This document shows positions 16,585 through 23,821 of a DNA stretch of 64,000 bases, piece after piece. The stretch lies in NCBI GenBank assembly GCA_963597355.1, contig CAVBPR010000002.1:362108-426107 (forward strand), read 5' to 3'. A program made the position numbers and the translations under genes. Within the stretch, counting starts at the first letter, position 1, and each line of letters opens with the position of its first letter. Source of the DNA: UMGS1766 sp963597355 (lineage in GTDB: Bacteria > Bacillota > Clostridia > Oscillospirales > Oscillospiraceae). Below the pieces are notes generated by a model that saw nothing but the letters and a program-made list of their open reading frames with translations, did not search any database and was not told the DNA's origin.

Positions 16585-17698
16585 TTTGGAAAAAAGAACG
16601 TGGGCCGAAATTCACTTGGATCGCTTGGAAAAGAATTATCGTGCGCTACGATCTGTTGCTCAAGGTAGCAAATTTGTGGGACTGGTAAAAGCAAATGCGT
16701 ATGGACACGGAGCGGTACCTATAGCAAAAAAATTACAAGAGCTGGGGACGGATTATTTGGCGGTGGCTTGTTTGGACGAGGCAGTAGAACTGCGCGAAGC
16801 AGGTATTGTATCGCCTATCTTGATCTTGGGAAATACACCGTCAATGTATACATCGTTATTGTTGCAGTACAATATTACTCAAACAATATACGATCCAATT
16901 TTAGCAAAGGAATTTTCTGATTTGGCTGTTCAACAGGGAAAACGGCTGTTGTGCCATCTGAAAGTAGATACTGGCATGTCACGATTGGGAATTCTTTGCG
17001 ATGAAACTAATATGGTGTCTGGTATTGATGCATTGGAAAAAATGTCGCATTTACCGGGATTGAATTGTGAAGGTATTTTTATGCATTTTGCAGACGCCGA
17101 TAGTTGTCCAGAATATTCAAACATGCAGATTCAACGTTTTCAGAAGGTGCTGCACGAACTGGAAACAAGAGGCGTTTCTTTTCCAATTCGCCACTGTTGC
17201 GCGGGAGCAGCGACATTGAACTATCCCGAAGCTCACTTGGATATGGTTCGTCCTGGAATTTTACTCTATGGGCAATATCCCGATCCGTCAACACTTGGTA
17301 AAATAGAGATTTCACCTGTTATGGAATTGAAAACACGGATTATTTCACTGCGTTATTTACCAAAGGGAACTTGCATTAGCTACGGCCGTACCTACACATT
17401 AAAACGGGATAGCTATGTTGCTGCTGTACCGGTTGGTTATGCAGACGGATTACATCGCACCTTGAGCAATCGCATGGATATGTTAGTACGGGGGCAAAAG
17501 GTGCATCAGATTGGACGTATCTGCATGGATATGTGCATGTTGGACGTAACTGATGTGCAAGACATAGCCCTGGGGGACACAGTTACTGTATTTGGAGATG
17601 GTGTTCCTTTGCAAGAATTGGCAGATACAGCTGGAACCATCACATATGAACTCATGTGTGCAGTAGCACCGCGAGTTCCCAGAGTTTATCTTCCCTAA
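16577..17698 (+). CDS. alr: Alanine racemase
   Basis: 373 aa, ATG 16577, overlapping the end of nnr by 8 bp; AAAGCAGGTAGG lies upstream. Fold III PLP enzyme: the PLP lysine is in VGLVKANAYGHGAVPIAK, the second catalytic residue region is ISYGRTYTL...VPVGYADG, and the tyrosine-containing RICMDMCMLDV closes the site. It interconverts L- and D-alanine to supply D-Ala for peptidoglycan. Length and motifs are normal. Confidence 0.96.
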   Translation: MNDLEKRTWAEIHLDRLEKNYRALRSVAQGSKFVGLVKANAYGHGAVPIAKKLQELGTDYLAVACLDEAVELREAGIVSPILILGNTPSMYTSLLLQYNITQTIYDPILAKEFSDLAVQQGKRLLCHLKVDTGMSRLGILCDETNMVSGIDALEKMSHLPGLNCEGIFMHFADADSCPEYSNMQIQRFQKVLHELETRGVSFPIRHCCAGAATLNYPEAHLDMVRPGILLYGQYPDPSTLGKIEISPVMELKTRIISLRYLPKGTCISYGRTYTLKRDSYVAAVPVGYADGLHRTLSNRMDMLVRGQKVHQIGRICMDMCMLDVTDVQDIALGDTVTVFGDGVPLQELADTAGTITYELMCAVAPRVPRVYLP

Positions 17699-17725
17699 AA
17701 TAGACCACAAATTTTTCAAAAAAAG

Positions 17726-17754
17726 TTGCATCAAAGATCGTCTTCTGTTATACT
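17726..17754 (+). promoter_or_regulatory. Promoter of the Fur/PerR-rubrerythrin operon
   Basis: TTGCAT (17726-17731), 17-bp spacer, TATACT (17749-17754). The operator at 17764-17782 covers the expected start site. Confidence 0.75.
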
Positions 17755-17763
17755 GCAAGTAAT

Positions 17764-17782
17764 AACGATAATCATTATCGTT
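17764..17782 (+). promoter_or_regulatory. Fur/PerR-type operator
   Basis: Perfect 9-1-9 palindrome AACGATAAT-C-ATTATCGTT. The core CGATAATCATTATCG differs from the 7-1-7 Fur box TGATAATnATTATCA at one base per half, and from the PerR box TTATAATnATTATAA at two per half. It sits 10 bp downstream of the -10, so a bound repressor would block initiation. Autoregulation by the next gene is the simplest reading. Confidence 0.85.
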
Positions 17783-17809
17783 TGAGAAGATGGAAGGGAG
17801 AAAGTCCTT

Positions 17810-18226
17810 TTGGAACACAGGCGCTATTCCCAACAACGTGAAATGATCTATAATTGTTTGCTTAATACCACGGCTCATCCCACAGCTGATATGATTTATC
17901 AGGCATTGAAGCCTGAAAATCCGAAGCTTAGTTTGGGAACAGTCTATCGCAATCTGAATCAATTAGAAGAGGATGGATATATTGTCCGGTTGCCATTTCA
18001 TGTGGAACGGTACGACGCAAATACTCAGCCGCATATGCATTTTGTTTGTGAGCAGTGCGAGAGAGTGATTGATTTGCACACAGATGTGCCGGAGTCCGAT
18101 TTTGTATCTATGGAAGAAAAAACTGGTTTTCATTTCACACGAGAGTGCCGCGTTTATTATGGCCGTTGTATGGAGTGTATGGGAAAAGGACATATTTCTG
18201 TCATTCCACCGGATCACCATATTTAA
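17810..18226 (+). CDS. Fur-family metalloregulator, PerR-like
   Basis: 138 aa, TTG start at 17810 with GGAAGGGAG 9 nt upstream; this start includes the usual RYSQQRE helix. Winged helix to about residue 80 (LSLGTVYRNLNQLEEDG), then the metal-binding dimerisation domain with PHMHFVCEQC and, near the C-terminus, CMEC; the paired CxxC motifs would bind structural zinc. The regulatory His and Asp positions (HPTADMIY, YDANTQPHMH, RVIDL) are present. Its 5-prime operator and the following rubrerythrin suggest peroxide-stress control. Fur versus PerR cannot be settled from sequence alone. Confidence 0.88.
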   Translation: MEHRRYSQQREMIYNCLLNTTAHPTADMIYQALKPENPKLSLGTVYRNLNQLEEDGYIVRLPFHVERYDANTQPHMHFVCEQCERVIDLHTDVPESDFVSMEEKTGFHFTRECRVYYGRCMECMGKGHISVIPPDHHI

Positions 18227-18253
18227 TATTTTTAACGTAAAGGAGCGAACATT

Positions 18254-18790
18254 ATGGAACTCAAAGGATCAAAGACAGAAGCTAATTTGTGGACTGCGTT
18301 TGCAGGAGAATCTCAAGCGCGCAATAAGTATACTTACTTTGCCTCTGTCGCAAAAAAAGCAGGCTATGAACAAATCGCAGCTATCTTCGAAGAAACTGCA
18401 GGCAACGAAAAAGAACACGCAAAGATGTGGTTTAAGGAATTAGGCGGCATCGGAGATACAGCAGCTAATTTGCGCGCAGCCGCTGAAGGCGAAAACGAAG
18501 AATGGACAAGCATGTATCCTGAAATGGCGGCTACAGCAAGAGAAGAAGGATTTACCCGGATTGCATATCTTTTCGATGCTGTTGCTGCGATTGAAAAGGA
18601 GCATGAGGAGCGTTATCGTGCGCTTTTGGCTAACCTCGAAAATGATGTTGTCTTTAAGACAGATGACGATCAGACCGTATGGATCTGCAGAAATTGTGGC
18701 CATATCTATGTTGGTAAGGAAGCACCGAAGGTATGTCCTGTGTGCGCACATCCGCAGGCCTATTTCGAGCGCAGAGCGGTAAACTATTGA
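18254..18790 (+). CDS. rbr: Rubrerythrin
   Basis: 178 aa, ATG with AAAGGAG 8 nt upstream. The N-terminal four-helix ferritin-like domain carries the diiron ligands in AFAGESQARNKY, EETAGNEKEHAKMW and AAIEKEHEERY. The C-terminal rubredoxin domain has WICRNCGHIYVG and CPVCAHPQAYF. It reduces hydrogen peroxide to water with NAD(P)H-derived electrons in anaerobes. It lies 27 bp after the Fur/PerR gene and 1 bp before the TSCPD gene, so it is in the oxidative-stress operon. Confidence 0.96.
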   Translation: MELKGSKTEANLWTAFAGESQARNKYTYFASVAKKAGYEQIAAIFEETAGNEKEHAKMWFKELGGIGDTAANLRAAAEGENEEWTSMYPEMAATAREEGFTRIAYLFDAVAAIEKEHEERYRALLANLENDVVFKTDDDQTVWICRNCGHIYVGKEAPKVCPVCAHPQAYFERRAVNY

Positions 18791-18791
18791 T

Positions 18792-19040
18792 ATGAAAACA
18801 ATTCAATATCGCCCAAAGGGTGTATGTTCCAACTATATGGAGATCGATGTTGATGATGGAATTATTGCCGATTGCCGTGTAAGCGGTGGTTGCAACGGCA
18901 ATTTACAGGGAATTTCACATCTGTTGAAGGGAATGAAGGTTGAAGAAGCCATTGAGAGAATAGAAGGTATTCGATGTGGTTTTAAGGCAACGTCATGTCC
19001 GGATCAGTTAGCACAGGCACTTAAGACATATCAGTCATAA
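18792..19040 (+). CDS. TSCPD domain protein (TIGR03905-type)
   Basis: 82 aa, ATG 18792 one base after the rubrerythrin stop. The signature ATSCPDQLAQAL is at the C-terminus. Other conserved features are GVCSNYMEIDVDDG, the GGCNGNLQGISHLLKG segment and IRCGFKATSC. The same domain occurs at the end of some ribonucleotide reductases, where its cysteines may bind metal. Function as a stand-alone protein is unknown. Its place in the Fur/PerR-rubrerythrin operon hints at redox or metal stress. Confidence 0.88.
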   Translation: MKTIQYRPKGVCSNYMEIDVDDGIIADCRVSGGCNGNLQGISHLLKGMKVEEAIERIEGIRCGFKATSCPDQLAQALKTYQS

Positions 19041-19077
19041 AAAAACTGCGAGGTATTTTACCTCGCAGTTTTTTTAT
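19041..19077 (+). terminator. Terminator of the rubrerythrin operon
   Basis: AAAAACTGCGAGGTA / TACCTCGCAGTTTTT with a 3-nt loop and a T7 tail, right at the TSCPD stop codon. Bidirectional capacity. Confidence 0.92.
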
Positions 19078-19133
19078 AACCATTATTATTTTTGCTCAGT
19101 ACGGAAGAGTTTGATATAAGCTTTGGAGAACCA

Positions 19134-19167
19134 ATTACTTCTGCAGGTGGATAAATATAGAAGTAAT
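19134..19167. repeat. Inverted repeat upstream of the XRE-S24 repressor
   Basis: ATTACTTCT and AGAAGTAAT separated by 16 bp, 40 bp upstream of the -35 of the following gene. Possibly an operator or RNA structure; no match to a site I know. Confidence 0.4.
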
Positions 19168-19206
19168 ATTATCGTTTAAGTGTAATGAAGAAGAACTTAC
19201 TTTTGG

Positions 19207-19235
19207 TTGTCAGGTACATTGTTTCGTGGTAAAAT
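19207..19235 (+). promoter_or_regulatory. Promoter of the XRE-S24 repressor
   Basis: TTGTCA (19207-19212), 17-bp spacer, TAAAAT (19230-19235), 30 bp before the start codon. Confidence 0.65.
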
Positions 19236-19265
19236 ATCATCATGCTGAGACGGAGGTACATTGGT

Positions 19266-19880
19266 ATGAGACAAGTAGATACTCTTGGCAACCGATTGCG
19301 CCAAATCATGCGAGAACGAAAATTAAATTATGAAAAGTTAGGCGAACTTTTGGATATGAGGCCACAAACACTTAATCGCTATGTACTTGGACAGAGAGAG
19401 CCAAAGGCAAATGTGGTTATGTCTATGGCAGCTTTACTTGGCGTTGATGAGCGTTGGCTGCAAGGGTACGACGTTCCTGAAGCTCCATCGGCTATACCTG
19501 GTGAGCAAATGATTCCTATTGTCGGGGTTATTCGAGCGGGAACGCCTATTGTTGCTGAAGAGGATATTCTGGGCTGGGCATCTGCTTGTGTTTCCAATGT
19601 GGAAGAATACATCTACCTTAAAGTTGAGGGAGACAGCATGATTAACGCCGGCATTCAATCAGGAGACCTTGTACTATTGCATCGACAGACTCATGCCGAG
19701 AATGGACAGATTGTTGCCTGCATTGTAGATGGAGAGTTTGCTACGTTAAAGCGTTTTCATCAACAGGGTGATTTTGTGATTTTGCAGCCTGAGAATAACG
19801 CGTATGAGCCGCGCATTTTGCCCAAAAGCTCCTTCAATAATATTGTTGGTGTTGCATGTAAACTGGTTCGCGATTTGTAA
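19266..19880 (+). CDS. LexA-like repressor with XRE helix-turn-helix and S24 peptidase domain
   Basis: 204 aa from ATG 19266 (GGAGG at 19252-19256); an in-frame ATG at 19242 is upstream of the ribosome site. The N-terminal XRE helix-turn-helix (about 1-65) includes YEKLGELLDMRPQTLNRY. The C-terminal S24/LexA domain has the self-cleavage bond in IRAGTP, the catalytic serine in VEGDSMINAG and the catalytic lysine in FATLKRFH. Such proteins cleave themselves when stimulated by RecA filaments. The XRE head rather than the LexA winged helix makes it phage-repressor-like. No phage genes are adjacent, so it may be the host's own SOS-type switch. pepF follows 15 bp later. Confidence 0.88.
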   Translation: MRQVDTLGNRLRQIMRERKLNYEKLGELLDMRPQTLNRYVLGQREPKANVVMSMAALLGVDERWLQGYDVPEAPSAIPGEQMIPIVGVIRAGTPIVAEEDILGWASACVSNVEEYIYLKVEGDSMINAGIQSGDLVLLHRQTHAENGQIVACIVDGEFATLKRFHQQGDFVILQPENNAYEPRILPKSSFNNIVGVACKLVRDL

Positions 19881-19895
19881 TTAGGAGGAATGGAA

Positions 19896-21692
19896 ATGGA
19901 TTTTAAATCCAGAGAAGAAATAGAAGAACAATATCAGTGGGATCTATCCACAATTTATTCTTCGGATGAAGCATTTCTGACTGCCTTGGAAGAAGCCAAA
20001 TCATATCCAGAACAGTGTGCGGCATGGCAGGGAATTGCAACTGGTTCTGCAGAAAATTTATTGCAATATCTTCGATTCCAAGACGAAATTGATGTGACTT
20101 TAATACACTTGGATACCTATGCAGAGCGAAAACACGATCAAGATACTCGCATATCTCAATATCAAGATTTTGCCAGCCAGGTTATGCACTTATATGTAGC
20201 CATCTCAAGTGCTAATGCCTGGTTTGCACCGGAATTGCTAGCTCTTTCAGACGAACAAATTAACTTTTACTATTCCAGTTGCCCCGAATTGGACCAGTAT
20301 CGTCGTCTTCTGGATCGTCAACTTCGCTATCGAGATCACACCCTTTCTCCAGAGGAAGAATCTTTATTGGCTGCAGCAGGGGAGTTGGCACAGCAGCCAG
20401 ATTGTATTTTCTCAATGCTGAATGATGCAGATTTAACATTCCCGGACGCAATCGACAGTAACGGCGAGCGTCATTCTGTTACACACGGAAGTTTCATTCC
20501 GTTATTGAATCAGCAGGATCGTACATTGCGAAAGTCGGCATTTGAATCGCTTTATTCGGTTTATCGCCAGTTTCGCAATACCAGTGCTTCTGTTTTAGCC
20601 GCACAGACAAAACAGTTGAAATTTTTTTCACAGGCTCGCAAATATCCAAGTACTTTAGACAGCGCCTTATATGCAAACGAAGTTCCTGTATCGGTCTATT
20701 TTAATTTGATCGATGCTGTACGGCGCAACCTGCCGGCACTGCATAAATACACACAGCTAAGACGCAATTTGTTAGGAGTAGATATTCTGCATTTCTATGA
20801 TCTCTATGTGCCTGTAGTAGCAGATATTGATATGCATTTCACCTATGAAGAAGCCTGCGACACAATATTAAAAGCCTTGGCACCAATGGGAGAGGAATAT
20901 TGCGCCATTGTGCGACAGGGGCTTTCTGCCCGCTGGATCGACGTATACGAAAATCCGGGAAAACGCAGCGGAGCTTATTCCTCTGGCGGGTTTGGAATAA
21001 ATCCTTTTATTTTAATGAATTTCCATGGCACGCTGAATGATGTATTTACGCTAATTCATGAAATGGGACATTCCATGCACACTTATTTATCATGCCAAAA
21101 TCAACCTGTTTGCTACTCAAATTATGTTATTTTTGTGGCAGAGGTTGCATCTACCTGCAACGAAGCTTTGTTAATGCAGTATCTTTTAAAGACTACTACA
21201 GAAAAAAGAAAACGTGCGTATCTTCTAAATTATTTTTTGGAACAATTCCGTACAACATTGTATCGTCAAACGATGTTCGCTGAATTTGAGTTAAAGGTTA
21301 ATCAGATCACAGAACGCGGCGAAGGTATCACTGCAGATGCTTTGTGTGATCTATATCGACAATTAAATGCGGACTATTTTGGTGATGCAATTGAATTAGA
21401 CGACGAGATATCGCTAGAGTGGGCGCGCATACCTCATTTTTATTACAATTATTATGTCTATCAATACGCCACTGGATATGCGGCAGCAATTGCATTATCT
21501 GAAAAAATTCTTAACGAGGGAGAACCGGCAGTAAAAAAATGTTTGAACTTTTTAAAGGGCGGTTCATCTTTGCCCCCAATTGATTTGCTTCGTGGTGCTG
21601 GGGTTGATATGGCTACGGCACAACCCATTGATGCAGCGTTAGCCCTCTTCGATCGTTTGATAGATGAAATGAACGAATTGATACATAATTGA
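19896..21692 (+). CDS. pepF: Oligoendopeptidase F
   Basis: 598 aa from ATG 19896; AGGAGGA at 19883-19889 favours this over the ATG at 19890, which is only 1 nt from it. M3 family zinc metallopeptidase: the HExxH motif is in LIHEMGHSMHTYLS with a downstream glutamate in EVASTCNEALL. N-terminal oligoendopeptidase domain before residue 200. It hydrolyses short peptides (about 7-17 residues) in the cytoplasm. Probably co-transcribed with the XRE-S24 gene 15 bp upstream and ended by a terminator. Confidence 0.95.
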   Translation: MDFKSREEIEEQYQWDLSTIYSSDEAFLTALEEAKSYPEQCAAWQGIATGSAENLLQYLRFQDEIDVTLIHLDTYAERKHDQDTRISQYQDFASQVMHLYVAISSANAWFAPELLALSDEQINFYYSSCPELDQYRRLLDRQLRYRDHTLSPEEESLLAAAGELAQQPDCIFSMLNDADLTFPDAIDSNGERHSVTHGSFIPLLNQQDRTLRKSAFESLYSVYRQFRNTSASVLAAQTKQLKFFSQARKYPSTLDSALYANEVPVSVYFNLIDAVRRNLPALHKYTQLRRNLLGVDILHFYDLYVPVVADIDMHFTYEEACDTILKALAPMGEEYCAIVRQGLSARWIDVYENPGKRSGAYSSGGFGINPFILMNFHGTLNDVFTLIHEMGHSMHTYLSCQNQPVCYSNYVIFVAEVASTCNEALLMQYLLKTTTEKRKRAYLLNYFLEQFRTTLYRQTMFAEFELKVNQITERGEGITADALCDLYRQLNADYFGDAIELDDEISLEWARIPHFYYNYYVYQYATGYAAAIALSEKILNEGEPAVKKCLNFLKGGSSLPPIDLLRGAGVDMATAQPIDAALALFDRLIDEMNELIHN

Positions 21693-21704
21693 TTGTCAGA
21701 AAAT

Positions 21705-21761
21705 GACCTTTCCAAGCAGATGAAATTTTATTTCATGCTAGTTTGGAAAGGTCTATTTTTT
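21705..21761 (+). terminator. Terminator after pepF
   Basis: GACCTTTCCAA (21705-21715) pairs with TTGGAAAGGTC (21743-21753), with a smaller TGAAAT/ATTTCA stem inside, and a T6 tail. Confidence 0.85.
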
Positions 21762-21806
21762 CAATGTGCTATTTCATAATATCTAATTCAACACAAGATA
21801 GTTTGC

Positions 21807-22706
21807 TCAGATGATCGGTTCATAGCAAAGGGAGGTTCCGCGCATAACCATTCGATGACTTCCCGAATCCACCATAAATTCTAAATACGGACGCAGAAAA
21901 CGCTCCAAGCTTTGTGCTTTTTTAGGGGTGGAAACGCTAACTCCCATATGCGAGCAAACTGCACAGCTGATTTCGTCCGAGGTCATGGCATGATCTACCA
22001 GGCTTTTTACAATGTCCAACTGCTCTAACATGACGGACAGATTTTCATCAATTAACTTATCAAAATCACGGTAGAGAATTCCACAGTGTGCAACAGCCAT
22101 GGCATCACATTGTATCCCGTGTAGCGATTGAATTGTATTTATGCTTTGCTGAAAATCAAAGGCATATGGCAATCGAGATGTATGGAGCGTGCGATCACAC
22201 ATCAGAGCATCGCCTATGTAACACACACGATCTGGCGTAATATAACTAACATGGTCAAGAGAATGTCCCGGAGTATGAAGCACCTTAAATAATACCCCTC
22301 GGAATAAGGTGTCCTCCTCTTCGGGCCGGATCACGTGATCGACTAAGCAGGGGATTTCCTTCATTTCTGGATCAGACGCAACTTGTCCTGCAGTAAAGAC
22401 AAATAGATGACTCTTCACAGATGCCAATGTACGACAGATTTCTGCTTCACCTAATGGGAGTCCCACTGGGCATTGATAGCGTTGCGACAGGAACCTTGCA
22501 TTTCCGAAGTGATCAAAGTGCGTGTGAGTGCAAAGCAAACCAATAGGAATCAGATTGTTTTGCTCTAATGTAGCAACAATCTCATCCCGCAAGGCACTGG
22601 CACCCGTATCCAACAAAATGCAGTGTGTGCTGTCGGTTCGATAAAGTGGGATAATCTGATGCCCGGACAGACACCAAGTGTTCCCTAGAATTTGTTTCAG
22701 TTCCAC
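21807..22706 (-). CDS. MBL-fold metallo-hydrolase
   Basis: 299 aa from a GTG at 22706, preceded by GAGG 7 nt away; an ATG at 22733 would add nine residues but lacks a ribosome site. Metallo-beta-lactamase fold: HTHFDHFG (metal ligands), a later His in HTPGHSLDH, and Asp in GDALMCD. A C-terminal helical region (residues about 225-299) resembles the extra domain of LACTB2-like or glyoxalase-like hydrolases. Substrate unknown. It lies downstream of the activase gene on the same strand but beyond a terminator, so it may be expressed separately. Confidence 0.85.
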   Translation of the reverse strand: MELKQILGNTWCLSGHQIIPLYRTDSTHCILLDTGASALRDEIVATLEQNNLIPIGLLCTHTHFDHFGNARFLSQRYQCPVGLPLGEAEICRTLASVKSHLFVFTAGQVASDPEMKEIPCLVDHVIRPEEEDTLFRGVLFKVLHTPGHSLDHVSYITPDRVCYIGDALMCDRTLHTSRLPYAFDFQQSINTIQSLHGIQCDAMAVAHCGILYRDFDKLIDENLSVMLEQLDIVKSLVDHAMTSDEISCAVCSHMGVSVSTPKKAQSLERFLRPYLEFMVDSGSHRMVMRGTSLCYEPII

Positions 22707-22865
22707 ATTTATTACCTCGTATTTCGATAACATCTATTATCTTTCATGAGTCTATTATATCATAAATTTATCTAAAATCAAAAATTACAGGCAATGTTAA
22801 ATGGAAGTAGTGCAACAGATATAAAAGTATTCTATACCTTGAGGGTTTCCTTACTTTTTAGAGTA

Positions 22866-22907
22866 AATTGCTACACAGATACCATGCAGTGTATCTGTGT
22901 GGCAATT
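22866..22907 (-). terminator. Terminator after the glycyl-radical enzyme operon
   Basis: AATTGCTACACAGATAC / GTATCTGTGTGGCAATT, a 17-bp stem with one wobble, 6 bp beyond the activase stop on the minus strand. Followed on that strand by TACTCTAAAAAG, so a weak T run. Confidence 0.75.
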
Positions 22908-22912
22908 GTATG

Positions 22913-23821
22913 CTATCCGCCTAATTGTGCGTTTAATCCATAAGATCGGAAAAGCGATAAAAACTCCTGCTTTTTTTCTTCCGATAAGGGAGGAAGATCA
23001 GATAGGGAATAAGTACGATTCAAAGTGCCGTATTTTTTGCTGCCATAATTATGATATCCAATGAGATCAACACGCTTCACACAAGCGAGAGAGGCCAGAA
23101 AGCGTGCAATGTCTTTCGCCTCCATATCATTATAGCCCGGAATAATCGGATAACGAATAATGACCGATTTTCTTTCTGCATTTGCATGAAGAAGATTGGA
23201 TAATATTACTTCATTGGAAAGACCGGTATTTGATTTATGTCGCGAAGAATCCAGACCTTTGATATCGAATAACAGCAAGTCGGCTTGCTGAAGAACAGAT
23301 CTTCCGGAATCCGTTGTAACATAACCGCAAGTATCTACGGCAACAGGTATATCATTCATGTGAGACCGTTCTATCATTTCACGACAAAATTCAGGCTGTA
23401 AGGTGGGTTCTCCACCGGAGAGGGTTATGCCACCACCAGATCGGCGATAAAAAGCCTGATCTCGTAAACACTCTTCATAGACATCTTTTGCTGTACGTTC
23501 TGATCCCCAGATGTCTAATGCTCCTGGCCAGCATATATCCTTGCAAGCTCCGCAAGCAGTGCATTTTGAGCGGTTAACCGATATCATTGTTCCATCGATC
23601 GATAAAGCATTTTGAGGACACATAGGAACGCATTGTCCACAGGCTGTGCAATACTCCGATTCCAGTTTTAACTCAAATTCACTGCTTTGACTCTCCGGAT
23701 TACAACACCAGCGGCAACGGAGGGGACATCCTTTCAGAAAAACAGTGGTTCGAATGCCCCATCCATCAACAAAAGAGCCATGGACAATATTAAAAATCCG
23801 TCCTTTTGCACTCTCTAGCAT
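22913..23821 (-). CDS. Glycyl-radical enzyme activating protein (radical SAM)
   Basis: 302 aa, ATG 23821 with TTGGAG 9 nt upstream, overlapping the enzyme gene by 7 bp. PflA-type radical SAM: CPLRCRWC gives Cys32, 36 and 39. An inserted ferredoxin-like domain supplies two more 4Fe-4S sites (CTACGQCVPMC at about 58-68 and CTACGACKDIC at about 87-97), as in activases of dehydratase/decarboxylase-type glycyl-radical enzymes. GGITLSGGEPTLQ is the SAM-binding GGE motif. It would abstract H from the glycine of the partner enzyme. All activase motifs look intact, although the partner lacks that glycine. Confidence 0.93.
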   Translation of the reverse strand: MLESAKGRIFNIVHGSFVDGWGIRTTVFLKGCPLRCRWCCNPESQSSEFELKLESEYCTACGQCVPMCPQNALSIDGTMISVNRSKCTACGACKDICWPGALDIWGSERTAKDVYEECLRDQAFYRRSGGGITLSGGEPTLQPEFCREMIERSHMNDIPVAVDTCGYVTTDSGRSVLQQADLLLFDIKGLDSSRHKSNTGLSNEVILSNLLHANAERKSVIIRYPIIPGYNDMEAKDIARFLASLACVKRVDLIGYHNYGSKKYGTLNRTYSLSDLPPLSEEKKQEFLSLFRSYGLNAQLGG

